From Runella defluvii (lineage in GTDB: Bacteria; Bacteroidota; Bacteroidia; Cytophagales; Spirosomataceae), in the NCBI RefSeq assembly GCF_014195535.1, contig NZ_JACIBY010000003.1:562440-626439 (forward strand): a stretch of 64,000 nucleotides of DNA. The letters run 5' to 3'. Below are positions 52,767 to 61,707 of this stretch, in pieces. The notes below the pieces were generated by a model that saw nothing but the letters and a program-made list of their open reading frames with translations, was not told where the DNA came from and searched no databases. Every line of letters begins with the position of its first letter. The first letter of the stretch is position 1. The translations under genes and the position numbers were made by a program.

Positions 52767-52814
52767 AATTACCCTACGTTTGGTTTAAACATTTTACCTG
52801 AACGTAGGGTAATT
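52767..52814 (+). terminator. Terminator-like hairpin after metE
   Basis: AATTACCCTACGTT (52767-52780) and AACGTAGGGTAATT (52801-52814) pair perfectly over 14 bases around a 20-base loop, four bases after the metE stop. Confidence 0.75.
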
Positions 52815-52833
52815 CCAAAAAACGACAAAAGTT

Positions 52834-53337
52834 ATGTTTCACTTTCCATCTTCCAAACCTTTTCATAAAAATTCTTCAATCGCTCCTTTATTAAGCTGGG
52901 ATTTTGCCCATCCGTTGTTACAAAAGCAAATAGAAGTAGGGGAAGATTATAAATCCATCTCGACCCTTTCTGAAAGATTTCAATGGGATTTAGAATTAGA
53001 AACAAAACAACTCTTACGAAACAATTATATCCTAGTAATCACCGACTTATCCCAAGAAATAGTATGGGTAAGTAAGCAATTTGAAACAATGACCCATTAT
53101 CCCAAAAACGAGGTCATCGGACGGAAACCTACGTTCTTGCAGGGTGAAAAAACAAGCACAAAATCGCTGCACTTGATACGCGAAAAGTTGTCGAATGTCG
53201 AGCAAGTAGCGACCAAACTTCTCAACTACCGTAAAAATGGGGAAGCCTATTGGTGCCAAGTAACCATTCTCCCCATCCACAACACTGACGGTCTTTTGAC
53301 GCATTTTATGGCGATTGAGAAAGAAGTTGATTGTTAG
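52834..53337 (+). CDS. PAS-domain protein, LOV-like without the flavin cysteine
   Basis: The 167-residue protein has an N-terminal helical lead and one PAS domain from about residue 60. Motifs are YILVITDLSQEIVWVSKQFETMTHYPKNEVIGRKPTFLQGEKTS and LLNYRKNGEAYWCQVTILPIHN with a PAC-like end HFMAIEKEVD. The GRKPTFLQG loop aligns with the GRNCRFLQG loop of LOV photosensors, but the photoactive cysteine is replaced. The domain may still bind a flavin or another ligand. There is no output domain, so it probably works through partner proteins. It follows metE after a terminator and has no obvious partner next door. Confidence 0.8.
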   Translation: MFHFPSSKPFHKNSSIAPLLSWDFAHPLLQKQIEVGEDYKSISTLSERFQWDLELETKQLLRNNYILVITDLSQEIVWVSKQFETMTHYPKNEVIGRKPTFLQGEKTSTKSLHLIREKLSNVEQVATKLLNYRKNGEAYWCQVTILPIHNTDGLLTHFMAIEKEVDC

Positions 53338-53492
53338 TTAAGTACTCAAGCACAACGGGGGCAATGCAGCTGCCTTCTTTGTTCACTATGTGTTTATTCT
53401 AATGTGCTCTATGTGTTTTAGAAGGTCTTGCATTCACACACCCCCATTGGCTTTGTCTTTTAGGTAAAGAGGAAGTATTCCAAAAAGTTGGC

Positions 53493-54191
53493 TCAATTCA
53501 ATTGCTGCTCCAGTTCAAGCGCCATTGGTACCAAAACGTGGTCTTCGATGATGGCGTGTTTACGAAGTTCCAATTCAAACAGCTCCACTTGGTTCAAGAA
53601 AATTTTATACGGCAAAGGCACGGATTCTTCGCCAGAATAACGCCGAATCATCTGACTTACTTCTTGCAGCTCGTCTTCGATGGGCGAGTGGGAATCAATA
53701 AATTGTTGGATACTAAAGTTCGATTTTTCGGCTGAAGTCCGAAGTTCGGCGGGCTGTTTTGAAACCTCAATGAGTTTCTGAATATAAGGAAACAGCTCTT
53801 TCTCTTCCATCCGAATGTGCTCAATCAAATGGGTCTTGTAGTCATTGAAGAAATAGGCCAAACTCGCCAATAGCTGATGGCTTTGTCCATATTTGCTAAA
53901 AATATGCACCAACGACTGCTCAATTTCGGGAAGTTTTTTGGTAAGATAATAACGGTGAGTCGCTTGTAAATAGGCCAGAATTTCTCCAATCGAGAACTTC
54001 TGCATTTTTTCAAAAGGAAAGTCTTCTTCGTTATTGTATAAATCTAAAATGAGCTCGATTAGCTCAGGATTCATGTCGATTACTTTGCTTCCTGCTTTTT
54101 GCTCTTTGTCTTGCAGGGAAGAATCACCGAACCTTTCAACAACCAATTGGTAGGTTTTGTCGGTATCAATAAAATCATGTAGTGCAGCCAT
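53493..54191 (-). CDS. Hemerythrin-domain protein (RIC/YtfE-like)
   Basis: The 232-residue all-helical protein carries the residues of a non-haem di-iron hemerythrin fold: ATHRYYLTKKLPEIEQ, HLIEHIRMEEKELFPYI, FIDSHSPIEDELQEV and LRKHAIIEDHVLVPMALE. The pattern and the placement of HxxxE motifs resemble RIC/ScdA/YtfE proteins that repair iron-sulphur clusters after nitrosative or oxidative stress. The N-terminal DUF542-like cysteine motif of ScdA is absent. It stands alone. On the minus strand a TTTG N16 TAGATTTG promoter lies at 54214-54241. Confidence 0.82.
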   Translation of the reverse strand: MAALHDFIDTDKTYQLVVERFGDSSLQDKEQKAGSKVIDMNPELIELILDLYNNEEDFPFEKMQKFSIGEILAYLQATHRYYLTKKLPEIEQSLVHIFSKYGQSHQLLASLAYFFNDYKTHLIEHIRMEEKELFPYIQKLIEVSKQPAELRTSAEKSNFSIQQFIDSHSPIEDELQEVSQMIRRYSGEESVPLPYKIFLNQVELFELELRKHAIIEDHVLVPMALELEQQLN

Positions 54192-54213
54192 ACTAGTTCA
54201 TTTGGGTTGAAGC

Positions 54214-54241
54214 CAAATCTACCCACTGCTGCGTATTCAAA
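54214..54241 (-). promoter_or_regulatory. Predicted promoter of the hemerythrin-domain gene
   Basis: TTTG at 54238-54241 and TAGATTTG at 54214-54221 on the minus strand match -33/-7 elements with a 16-base spacer, slightly short. The ATG is 22 bases from the -7 element. Confidence 0.4.
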
Positions 54242-54263
54242 CTATGATAAAAATCAGGAAAAG

Positions 54264-54376
54264 GTTTGGGGTTTACAGTTTTGGGTTTCGTGTTTGGGAT
54301 TTAAGGTTTTGAGAAACCTTGGCGGCGGTTATTAGTAACCGCCGCCACTTTGGGTCCAAACAGGAAACCCCAAACT
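54264..54376. repeat. Nested inverted repeats with TGAG- and TTAG-loop hairpins
   Basis: AAGGTTT-TGAG-AAACCTT (54303-54320) is directly followed by GGCGGCGGTTA-TTAG-TAACCGCCGCC (54321-54346), an 11-bp perfect GC-rich stem. Outside these, GTTTGGGGTTT near 54265 is complemented by AAACCCCAAAC near 54366, so the whole block can fold as nested helices. It lies between the hemerythrin gene start and the malic enzyme end. Confidence 0.75.
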
Positions 54377-54397
54377 TCAAACAGGAAACCTATAAAC

Positions 54398-56668
54398 CTA
54401 TTGCTTCATCTGCGCCTCCACTACTGCGATGGCCACCATGTTGACAATCTCACGAACCGAGCTACCCAGCTGCAAGACATAAACGGGTTTGCCCATGCCC
54501 AACAACAACGGCCCAATCGCCTCGTATTCACCTACTTCCTTGAGGAGGTTATAGGCAATGTTACTCGCCGAAAGATTAGGGAAGATAAGTGTATTTGCTC
54601 CGTCGTCCACCAATTTTGAGAAAGGGTGGTTGGCGCGTAACAGTTCTGTATCAAAGGGCAAGTGCGCTTGCATTTCACCGTCCACAATCATGTCTGGATG
54701 CTTCGCGTGGAGTTTTGCCACGGCTGCGCTCATTTTTTCAGCATCTTCTCCTTTGGCGCTTCCAAAGTTAGAATATGTGAGCAATGCAATGCGTGGTTTG
54801 ATATTAAAACGCTCTACTGCCCGTGCCGTGAGTTCCGTAATTTCGACGACATCATCTACCGTCGGATTGAAATTCACCGTCGTATCAGCCAAAAACAACG
54901 GCCCACGACGCGTCAGAAGGATGTACATCCCTGCTACTTTTGTCACGCCAGGTTCTTTTCCAATGATTTGGAGCGAAGGGCGAATTGTGTCGGGATAGTT
55001 GCGGGTCAAACCAGAAATGAGTGCATCGGCTTCGCCCATTTCCACCATCATTGCCCCAAACGAACTACGATAGTACATCATTTTACGCGCTTCAATGAGA
55101 TTGACCCCTTTGCGTTGGCGTTTTTTGAAATACGCTTCGGCATAGCGGTCAATGTTTTCTGCTTGTTCGGAGCTGTATGGATCAATCACAGGCACATCGG
55201 CCATGTCAAGCTTATTGGCTTCAATGATGGCACGAATACGCTCCTCTTTCCCAAGCAATATAGGGAATGCAATTCCTTCATCGCGCACTTGTTGGGCTGC
55301 TTTGAGTACTTGTACATTTTCAGCATCCGCAAATACAACGCGTTTTGGCGCTTTACGGGCTTTACTGATAATCACCCTTGAAATCTGATTGTCTTGGCCT
55401 AGACGCTTTTCCAACTGCTGAATGTACGCATCCCAGTCGGCAATTGGGCTTTTGGCAACCCCGCTGTCCATCGCTGCTTTGGCAACGGCAGGTGCTACGG
55501 TCGTAAGCAAGCGCGGGTCAACGGGTTTAGGGATGATGTACTCCCGCCCAAACGTCAAGTTGGTCGTATTATAAGCTAAGTTGACAATATCTGGGACGGG
55601 CTTTTTGGTCAATTCGGCCAATGCGCGCACGGCTGCCAACTTCATTTCTTCATTAATTTCACTGGCACGTACGTCCAATGCGCCACGGAAAATGTACGGA
55701 AATCCGAGTACGTTATTTACTTGGTTGGGATAATCCGAGCGACCTGTAGCCATAATCACGTCCTCGCGGGCTTCTACCGCATCAGGATACGGAATTTCAG
55801 GATCAGGGTTGGCCATCGCAAATACCATTGGATCTTTGGCCATCGAACGTACCATGTCTTGCGATACTACATTGGCCTTTGACAAACCTAAAAACAAATC
55901 GGCTCCTACCATTGCCTCTGCAAGGGAAGCAAAACGGCGCTCTGAAGCAAATTCTTTTTTAAGGTCATCCAGATCCGTACGGGCGGTATTGATATGCCCT
56001 TTGCTATCAAACATATCGACATTCTCGCGGCGAACGCCCAATGCCATATACAGCTTGGTACACGAACTAGCCGAGGCACCCGCACCTGAAACAACGATGC
56101 GAATATCTTCGACTTTTTTGCCCACGATTTCGAGGCCATTCAACAAGGCAGCCGCACTAATGATGGCCGTACCGTGTTGGTCGTCGTGCATAACAGGAAT
56201 ATTCAGTTCGGCTTTGAGACGACGTTCAATCTCAAAACACTCTGGTGCCTTAATGTCCTCAAGGTTTACGCCCCCGAAGGTTGGCTCCATAATTTTGACA
56301 GTCCGCACAAACTCGTCCACGTTTTCGGTGTTAAGCTCGATGTCAAACACGTCGATGTCGGCATATATTTTAAACAGAAGGCCCTTCCCTTCCATCACGG
56401 GTTTGCCTGCTTCTGGGCCAATATTACCCAAGCCTAAAACGGCGGTTCCGTTACTAATAACTGCTACCAAGTTACCTTTGGCGGTGTACTTATAGACATC
56501 CTCTACGTTGCGGTGAATCTCCATACAGGGTTCGGCAACGCCAGGAGAATATGCCAAAGACAAGTCGAGTTGGTTGTTGGTCTCTTTGGTTGGCACAACT
56601 TGAATTTTGCCAGGGCGGCCCTTCGAGTGGTAGTAAAGCGCGTCCTCTTTGCGAATTTTTGGAGGCAT
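54398..56668 (-). CDS. maeB: NADP-dependent malic enzyme with C-terminal phosphotransacetylase-like domain
   Basis: The 756-residue protein has the MaeB layout. The malic enzyme part (to about residue 430) carries LDLSLAYSPGVAEPC, GNGTAVLGLGN-type NAVISNGTAVLGLG, PVMHDDQHGTA with catalytic acidic residues, and IRIVVSGAGASASSC for the dinucleotide. The C-terminal part is phosphotransacetylase-like: RVVFADAENVQVLKAAQ, EARKMMYYRSSFGAMMVEMGEADALISGLTRNYPDTIRPSLQIIG. It converts malate to pyruvate, producing NADPH; the second domain is thought to act in allosteric control by acetyl-CoA. It is the only gene on its transcript, upstream of the MoxR terminator. Confidence 0.96.
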   Translation of the reverse strand: MPPKIRKEDALYYHSKGRPGKIQVVPTKETNNQLDLSLAYSPGVAEPCMEIHRNVEDVYKYTAKGNLVAVISNGTAVLGLGNIGPEAGKPVMEGKGLLFKIYADIDVFDIELNTENVDEFVRTVKIMEPTFGGVNLEDIKAPECFEIERRLKAELNIPVMHDDQHGTAIISAAALLNGLEIVGKKVEDIRIVVSGAGASASSCTKLYMALGVRRENVDMFDSKGHINTARTDLDDLKKEFASERRFASLAEAMVGADLFLGLSKANVVSQDMVRSMAKDPMVFAMANPDPEIPYPDAVEAREDVIMATGRSDYPNQVNNVLGFPYIFRGALDVRASEINEEMKLAAVRALAELTKKPVPDIVNLAYNTTNLTFGREYIIPKPVDPRLLTTVAPAVAKAAMDSGVAKSPIADWDAYIQQLEKRLGQDNQISRVIISKARKAPKRVVFADAENVQVLKAAQQVRDEGIAFPILLGKEERIRAIIEANKLDMADVPVIDPYSSEQAENIDRYAEAYFKKRQRKGVNLIEARKMMYYRSSFGAMMVEMGEADALISGLTRNYPDTIRPSLQIIGKEPGVTKVAGMYILLTRRGPLFLADTTVNFNPTVDDVVEITELTARAVERFNIKPRIALLTYSNFGSAKGEDAEKMSAAVAKLHAKHPDMIVDGEMQAHLPFDTELLRANHPFSKLVDDGANTLIFPNLSASNIAYNLLKEVGEYEAIGPLLLGMGKPVYVLQLGSSVREIVNMVAIAVVEAQMKQ

Positions 56669-56800
56669 AACGGTTAATTGGAGGTTGATTTTGGGGCTGC
56701 AAGGTACGAACGAAAATCATTTGTCGTACTAATTAATTGAGTTTTTGTCATAAACCTACCCGATAAGTTTCTAAACGGTACAAAGTCATACAAACAAAAA

Positions 56801-56835
56801 GCCGTCTATTCTCCTCTAAATGGGGAATAGACGGC
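56801..56835 (-). terminator. Rho-independent terminator after moxR
   Basis: GCCGTCTATTCTCC (56801-56814) pairs with GGGGAATAGACGGC (56822-56835), 14 bp with one G-U pair. On the minus strand it is followed by TTTTTG. It ends the isomerase-isomerase-moxR transcript. Confidence 0.85.
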
Positions 56836-56863
56836 CAAAATGACGACTATTTATGAACAAAAT

Positions 56864-57826
56864 TTAGACCAATCGTTTGATGATTTCATTGGATGAAATG
56901 CCTTCGGCTTCGGCTCTAAAGTTACGCACGATACGGTGGCGCAAAATAGGTGCCGCCACTGCTTTCACATCTTCAATGTCAGGTGAATATTTGCCATTGA
57001 TAAGGGCATTACATTTGGCCGCCAAAATGAGGTTTTGCGACGCACGTGGGCCCGCTCCCCATTCCAAATAACTCTTGGTATCTGCACTTGCAAACTCCCC
57101 GTTAGGGCGGGTTTTGTGAACCAATTTTACGGCATATTCCACCACATTATCTGCCACAGGTACGCGTCGCACTAAGTGTTGGAATGCTTCAATCTCAGCC
57201 CCCGAAATTACTTTGTTTACCGTGGGTCTGCTGTCGGCAGTTGTTGCTTTTACGATGTTTAATTCTTCTTGGAACGAAGGATAATCCAAGGTGACCATAA
57301 ACATAAAACGGTCCAATTGCGCTTCAGGAAGTGGATACGTTCCTTCTTGCTCGATGGGGTTTTGCGTAGCTAACACAAAAAACGGACGGCTCAACGCATG
57401 CTTTTGACCTGCCACGGTCACGGCATATTCTTGCATCGCTTCCAAAAGCGCCGATTGCGTTTTGGGCGGTGTACGGTTAATTTCGTCCGCCAAAATGATA
57501 TTGGCAAACACAGGCCCGCGCACAAAACGAAAATTACGCTCGTTGTCTAACGTTTCCGACCCCAAAATATCCGAAGGCATCAAGTCGGGCGTAAACTGAA
57601 TACGGTTAAAACTTAAATCAAGTGCGTTCGAGATTGTCTGAATCAACAGGGTTTTTGCTAACCCTGGTACCCCCACAAGCAGACAATGTCCTTGGCAAAA
57701 AATGGCCGTCAAAAGTAAACGTACTGTTTCATCTTGACCTACAATCACTTTTCCAATCTCGGTGCGGAGTTTTTCATAGGATTCTTTCAAAGCTTCGGCA
57801 GCTGCAACGTCAGAACTAAACTTCAT
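56864..57826 (-). CDS. MoxR-family AAA+ ATPase
   Basis: The 320-residue protein has Walker A LLVGVPGLAKTLLIQ, Walker B ANIILADEINRTPPKTQSALLEAM, and FVLATQNPIEQEGTYPLPEAQLDRFM with sensor and arginine features. A lid domain follows. MoxR ATPases usually act as chaperones with a von Willebrand A/DUF58 partner gene downstream. Here a terminator and malic enzyme come instead, so the partner is elsewhere or missing. It is 47 bases downstream of the second prolyl isomerase gene on the same strand. Confidence 0.92.
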   Translation of the reverse strand: MKFSSDVAAAEALKESYEKLRTEIGKVIVGQDETVRLLLTAIFCQGHCLLVGVPGLAKTLLIQTISNALDLSFNRIQFTPDLMPSDILGSETLDNERNFRFVRGPVFANIILADEINRTPPKTQSALLEAMQEYAVTVAGQKHALSRPFFVLATQNPIEQEGTYPLPEAQLDRFMFMVTLDYPSFQEELNIVKATTADSRPTVNKVISGAEIEAFQHLVRRVPVADNVVEYAVKLVHKTRPNGEFASADTKSYLEWGAGPRASQNLILAAKCNALINGKYSPDIEDVKAVAAPILRHRIVRNFRAEAEGISSNEIIKRLV

Positions 57827-57872
57827 TTCATCTAAAGGGTTTATGAGTTAATAGATGGGGGATTTAATTTTT

Positions 57873-59240
57873 TCAATTGTCATCGGGGGAAATGCCGAAT
57901 ATTCGACATCCTTGGTATTCAGGTTCAACTTTGATAAATACGTCAGCTACTGCTTTTTTAAACCACTCATCCACCGCCTTTGTTTTTTTGTTTGCCAAAA
58001 CAATGTTGTTAAGTTTTTCAAAGTCTAACTTCAAACTCGCCGTGTGCGGGTCTGACTTACTCTTATAATAGACGATGCGCATGGCCGTTTTACCATCGTC
58101 CGTACGGTAATTCAATGGCGCACTTATCGTGCCAACTTTCATGGTATCCAACATCATATACAAGTTATAATCCATAGAAGCATCCAATGGCAAGCGCGAC
58201 GCGCCCGATTGTGCATCTTTGATGAGCCCTCCCGCGTCGGCAGTATTTTTGTCTTCCGACCAATCTTTGGCCAATCTTTCAAATTTAGCCGTTGTGTCTG
58301 TTTTAATCACTCGGTTTAAGCTATCCAAAATACGCTGTGGTTCACTCAAATCCATGCGGTTGTAATCAGGGCGCAACAAAATGTGACGCGCGTGGTATTC
58401 TGCCCCACGGATTTCGAGCAATTGAATCAAGTGCAAGCCAAATTCTGACTCTATCGGTTCTGAGATTTCGTTCGGTTTGAGTTTCAACGCTGCTCCTTCA
58501 AACTCTGGCACCATCATCCCGCGCTTGGCAAACCCTAAATCTCCGCCTTGTTGTGCCGAACCAATGTCTTCTGAATAAGCCGACGCCAAGCCAGAAAAAT
58601 CTTCTCCTTTTTCAACGCGTTGCTTAAAATCCAACAACTTGTTACGAAGTTCATCTTTTTGCGCCTTGGTCACTTTTGCAAAACGCACAATTTGTCCAAT
58701 TTCTACCTCCGCAGGAATAAACGGCAAACTGTCTTTTGGAATCGCATTAAAAAACTTGCGAATCTCACTCGGCGTTACTTTGATTGCTTCCGTAATTTTG
58801 TTTTGCATTTTGTCCGAAAGCATTTCTTCCTTGATTTCACTGCGAAGCTCTGCTTTTAGCGTCTCAATGCTTTTGCCATAAGCCTCCACAATGTTCTTTT
58901 CTGAACCAAAGCGTTTGGCCATGTATTCCATACGAGCCGAAATTTGATTATCAATTTGTTTGTCTTCCACCTCCACCGAGTCAATTTCAGCTTTGGCAAG
59001 GAGCATTTTACGGATAATCAAACTTTCCAATGCTTGGCATTGGTTGGGCGCAGGTTGGTTTTGTTGTTGGTATTGTAAAATAAGGTTTTCAAGGTCAGAG
59101 CGAAGGATGTAGTAGTTATCTACTTTTCCGATTACTTTGTTGACACTGACACTTTTGCCTTGTGACCAGCCCGAAAGGCAACTAATAAACACCAATACGA
59201 GGGTAAGGCTACTGAATCGTTGAATGAGGGTATTTTTCAT
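57873..59240 (-). CDS. SurA-like periplasmic peptidylprolyl isomerase
   Basis: The 455-residue protein has a signal peptide (FSSLTLVLVFISCLSGWSQG). The N-terminal chaperone module is SurA-like (NKVIGKVDNYYILRSDLENLILQYQQQ). Two parvulin-type domains follow: the first with PAEVEIGQIVRFAKVTKAQKDELRNKLLDF and GGDLGFAKRGMMVPEFEGAALKL, the second with AEYHARHILLRPDYN and SEDKNTADAGGLI. It would help outer-membrane protein folding. It overlaps functionally with the larger isomerase gene upstream, 19 bases away on the same strand. Confidence 0.9.
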   Translation of the reverse strand: MKNTLIQRFSSLTLVLVFISCLSGWSQGKSVSVNKVIGKVDNYYILRSDLENLILQYQQQNQPAPNQCQALESLIIRKMLLAKAEIDSVEVEDKQIDNQISARMEYMAKRFGSEKNIVEAYGKSIETLKAELRSEIKEEMLSDKMQNKITEAIKVTPSEIRKFFNAIPKDSLPFIPAEVEIGQIVRFAKVTKAQKDELRNKLLDFKQRVEKGEDFSGLASAYSEDIGSAQQGGDLGFAKRGMMVPEFEGAALKLKPNEISEPIESEFGLHLIQLLEIRGAEYHARHILLRPDYNRMDLSEPQRILDSLNRVIKTDTTAKFERLAKDWSEDKNTADAGGLIKDAQSGASRLPLDASMDYNLYMMLDTMKVGTISAPLNYRTDDGKTAMRIVYYKSKSDPHTASLKLDFEKLNNIVLANKKTKAVDEWFKKAVADVFIKVEPEYQGCRIFGISPDDN

Positions 59241-59259
59241 ATAATACTAAATGGACTGC

Positions 59260-61557
59260 TTATTTTGACAGTTTACGCAATTCTTCTTCGTTTACTTGTA
59301 CGCCAAATTTTTGGCGCAATTGATTAAGCCAATTTGTTTCGAGTTGTTTTTGGAAATCATTTATCACTGCTCCCCGCGCTTCATTAAAAGTTTTGATACG
59401 AGCAGGTTCAATTTTCTCAATGTTAATAACGGCTTTTTTCCCATTTACGTTTACTTGTTGCATTCCAGCTTCCCAACGGCCCGCATTTAAGTACGCATTT
59501 GTTCCTTTCGCAAAAGCACCATCGGTGATGCTAATTACTCCTGTCTTCTGGGCATTCAGCGCTTTTTCAAGGTCTTTTTTTGAACTGCTAAAATACTGAA
59601 AACTAATTCGGCGGTTGCGCGTATCGGTTGCTACGGGTTTGTATTTCCCATTGTCTTTCTCAATAATTCGCGTCAACGATACGCCATCTCCTGACAAAGC
59701 CTTGATGGCATTTTTCAAGCGAGCCGCCGACACAGAGTCAGCTTCTTCTGCTCCTGCAAACGACGATACCTCTACCACATAATTTTCGTTGTTCATCAAT
59801 GTCATTGCCACATCCACCAACGCTTCGCGGTGTTTTTCGGTCAATATCGTCGATTTTGAATCAAAAATGAGGTCTGTCCCCTTGCGACGAAGTTGATAAG
59901 GCGCAGACTTCAGCGATTCTTGCGCACGTTTCAGGAGTGAATCGCTATCCGACACCAAAATTGTCGCCAATGCGCGCTCTGGGTACTGGTATTTCTGTTT
60001 GTTTTGTTCCCAAAGTTTCCGCTGCCCGAGGGTATCCGACAACGACGGCTGCCAAACGTTGGCTTCCATGGTTTGAGAAAACAACAAACCATCGTTCATT
60101 TCCGTCACAAGTGCTTTAAATTCAGGGTATTTTTTGTCTAAATTTTTCTCTTCGACTTCAATCAGCTTTTTCTCCAAATACGTACGATAGTAACGTTGCC
60201 CAACAACCAACGGCGACGAGTTTGGCGCAGCAGGTCGCTGAAAATCGCGTACGTATTCTAAAAACTGATTTACCAAAAACGACTCATTATCAATACGAAA
60301 CAGCTCTTTTTTGTCAAGCGTTGCGCTGAGAGGTTCGATAAACTTCCACTGACCGTTTAAGATAGACGAATCAAATTTGGCAAGAGCTGCTTCACGAATA
60401 GGTTCTGCTTCCACTATTTTATATGAAGCTCTTAGCTTTTTGATAAGTGCTTGTTGGATTACTTCACTTCTTGAATCGGTGGTTACTTTTTGGCGAATTT
60501 GAGGAGCCGCCTCGGCAAATGATTCAATGGGCTTTTTGGAAAGCAATTTGACAATATGCCAACCATAATTTGATTGAAACGGCGCCGAAATATCACCCAC
60601 ATTTTTCAAAGAAAATGCCGTATTCTCAAACTCAGGCACCATTTCGCTTGGCCCAAATTCCCGCAGAACGCCCCCTTCGTTTTTGGTGGTGGCATCGTCC
60701 GAATAATCACGACACACAATTTCCCACGCTTCTTGTTGAAGTAAGGCCGCCGCTTTTTCTGCCTTGGCTTTCGCTGCGATTTTCCCCGCTTCCGTTGCGC
60801 TCGAACTAACGCTCACCAAAATATGCGCCACCTGTACTTTTCCACGCGCAGGACGGCGTTCAAGTACTTTAATCAGGTGATACCCCGCCCGCGAACGCAC
60901 AGGATTAGATATTTGCCCTATAGGCAACGTAAAAGCAGCTGTCTCAAACGGGTAAATTGTTTTAAAAACAGGAAAATAACTTTCCAAATCTCCCCCCTTT
61001 GGACTTGAAATAGGGTCTTTGGAATATTGTTTAGCGGCACTTTCAAAATCAATTTCTTTCTGAATGATGCGCCCACGAAGTTCGCTGATGGCACGAAACA
61101 CAGACAGCGTGTCCGCAGGTAAAGCATCAGGCGAAACAGGGAGCATAATGTGCGCGATACGAACTTCTTGCTTCATTCGTTCATACGCCTCCGCCACCAA
61201 ATTATCCACCAACGCCTTGTCCATCAAGTACGGCTGCGCAAGTTGCTGGCGATAAGACGCCATTTCTTCACGAAAACTAGCCGCGGTATCAAGCCCTGCG
61301 CTTTGAGCGCCCAATACTTTTAATTTAAGGTTTGTATAAAGTTGTAGGTATTCGCTAATGCCCGTGGGCTTGGTGGTATCGTCCGAAAACTGGTTTTTGG
61401 TAAATGACTGAAAAAACTCATCGGTTGTGATTTTTTTCCCGCCAATGGTCAGAATCGTAGGTTCGGACGGTGGTGGCGGTGGAGGGGTAGGTTTCGATGT
61501 AGTACAGGCTGTAATACCAAGAATCAACGCAGCGACGACGAAATAGCTATACTTCAT
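59260..61557 (-). CDS. Large PpiC/parvulin-type peptidylprolyl isomerase lipoprotein
   Basis: The 765-residue protein has a lipobox (ALILGITAC, Cys18) and then a proline run (TPPPPPPSEP). It has two parvulin domains: EVRIAHIMLPVS with SKDPISSPKGGDLESYFP, and KVQVAHILVSVSSSATEAGK with DATTKNEGGVLREFGPSEMVPEFE. A further C-terminal domain contains YPERALATILVSDSD, LTEKHREALVDVAMTLMNNENYVVEVSSFAG (OmpA-like periplasmic binding flavour) and ends EEELRKLSK. It is probably an outer-membrane or inner-membrane-anchored folding catalyst. It starts the three-gene transcript. A TAACTTTG -7 element lies 61 bases upstream of its ATG. Confidence 0.88.
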   Translation of the reverse strand: MKYSYFVVAALILGITACTTSKPTPPPPPPSEPTILTIGGKKITTDEFFQSFTKNQFSDDTTKPTGISEYLQLYTNLKLKVLGAQSAGLDTAASFREEMASYRQQLAQPYLMDKALVDNLVAEAYERMKQEVRIAHIMLPVSPDALPADTLSVFRAISELRGRIIQKEIDFESAAKQYSKDPISSPKGGDLESYFPVFKTIYPFETAAFTLPIGQISNPVRSRAGYHLIKVLERRPARGKVQVAHILVSVSSSATEAGKIAAKAKAEKAAALLQQEAWEIVCRDYSDDATTKNEGGVLREFGPSEMVPEFENTAFSLKNVGDISAPFQSNYGWHIVKLLSKKPIESFAEAAPQIRQKVTTDSRSEVIQQALIKKLRASYKIVEAEPIREAALAKFDSSILNGQWKFIEPLSATLDKKELFRIDNESFLVNQFLEYVRDFQRPAAPNSSPLVVGQRYYRTYLEKKLIEVEEKNLDKKYPEFKALVTEMNDGLLFSQTMEANVWQPSLSDTLGQRKLWEQNKQKYQYPERALATILVSDSDSLLKRAQESLKSAPYQLRRKGTDLIFDSKSTILTEKHREALVDVAMTLMNNENYVVEVSSFAGAEEADSVSAARLKNAIKALSGDGVSLTRIIEKDNGKYKPVATDTRNRRISFQYFSSSKKDLEKALNAQKTGVISITDGAFAKGTNAYLNAGRWEAGMQQVNVNGKKAVINIEKIEPARIKTFNEARGAVINDFQKQLETNWLNQLRQKFGVQVNEEELRKLSK

Positions 61558-61617
61558 TTGAACTTCTTTTGGTTCATTAATTAAACACTAATCAAGCTTC
61601 ATTTATTGTGAAGTTTG

Positions 61618-61652
61618 CAAAGTTACGCCAACTTTCCGAAAGTTTAAACAAA
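61618..61652 (-). promoter_or_regulatory. Predicted promoter of the isomerase operon
   Basis: On the minus strand TTTG (61649-61652), 23 bases, TAACTTTG (61618-61625) fit the Bacteroidota consensus. It is back-to-back with the truA promoter. Confidence 0.45.
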
Positions 61653-61695
61653 CATTCGTTTTGTCAATAGCTCCTTTCTATAACCGAAATCGCTT

Positions 61696-61703
61696 TATCT
61701 TTG
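61696..61703 (+). promoter_or_regulatory. Predicted -7 element of truA, near-leaderless
   Basis: TATCTTTG matches the -7 consensus and ends only four bases before the truA ATG at 61708. If used, the mRNA would start at or beside the start codon. No TTTG is at the normal -33 distance. Confidence 0.4.
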
Positions 61704-61707
61704 CGCC

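Noticed and set aside
54662-55381. 239-codon plus-strand frame inside malic enzyme
   Set aside because: It is antisense to a complete, highly conserved maeB.
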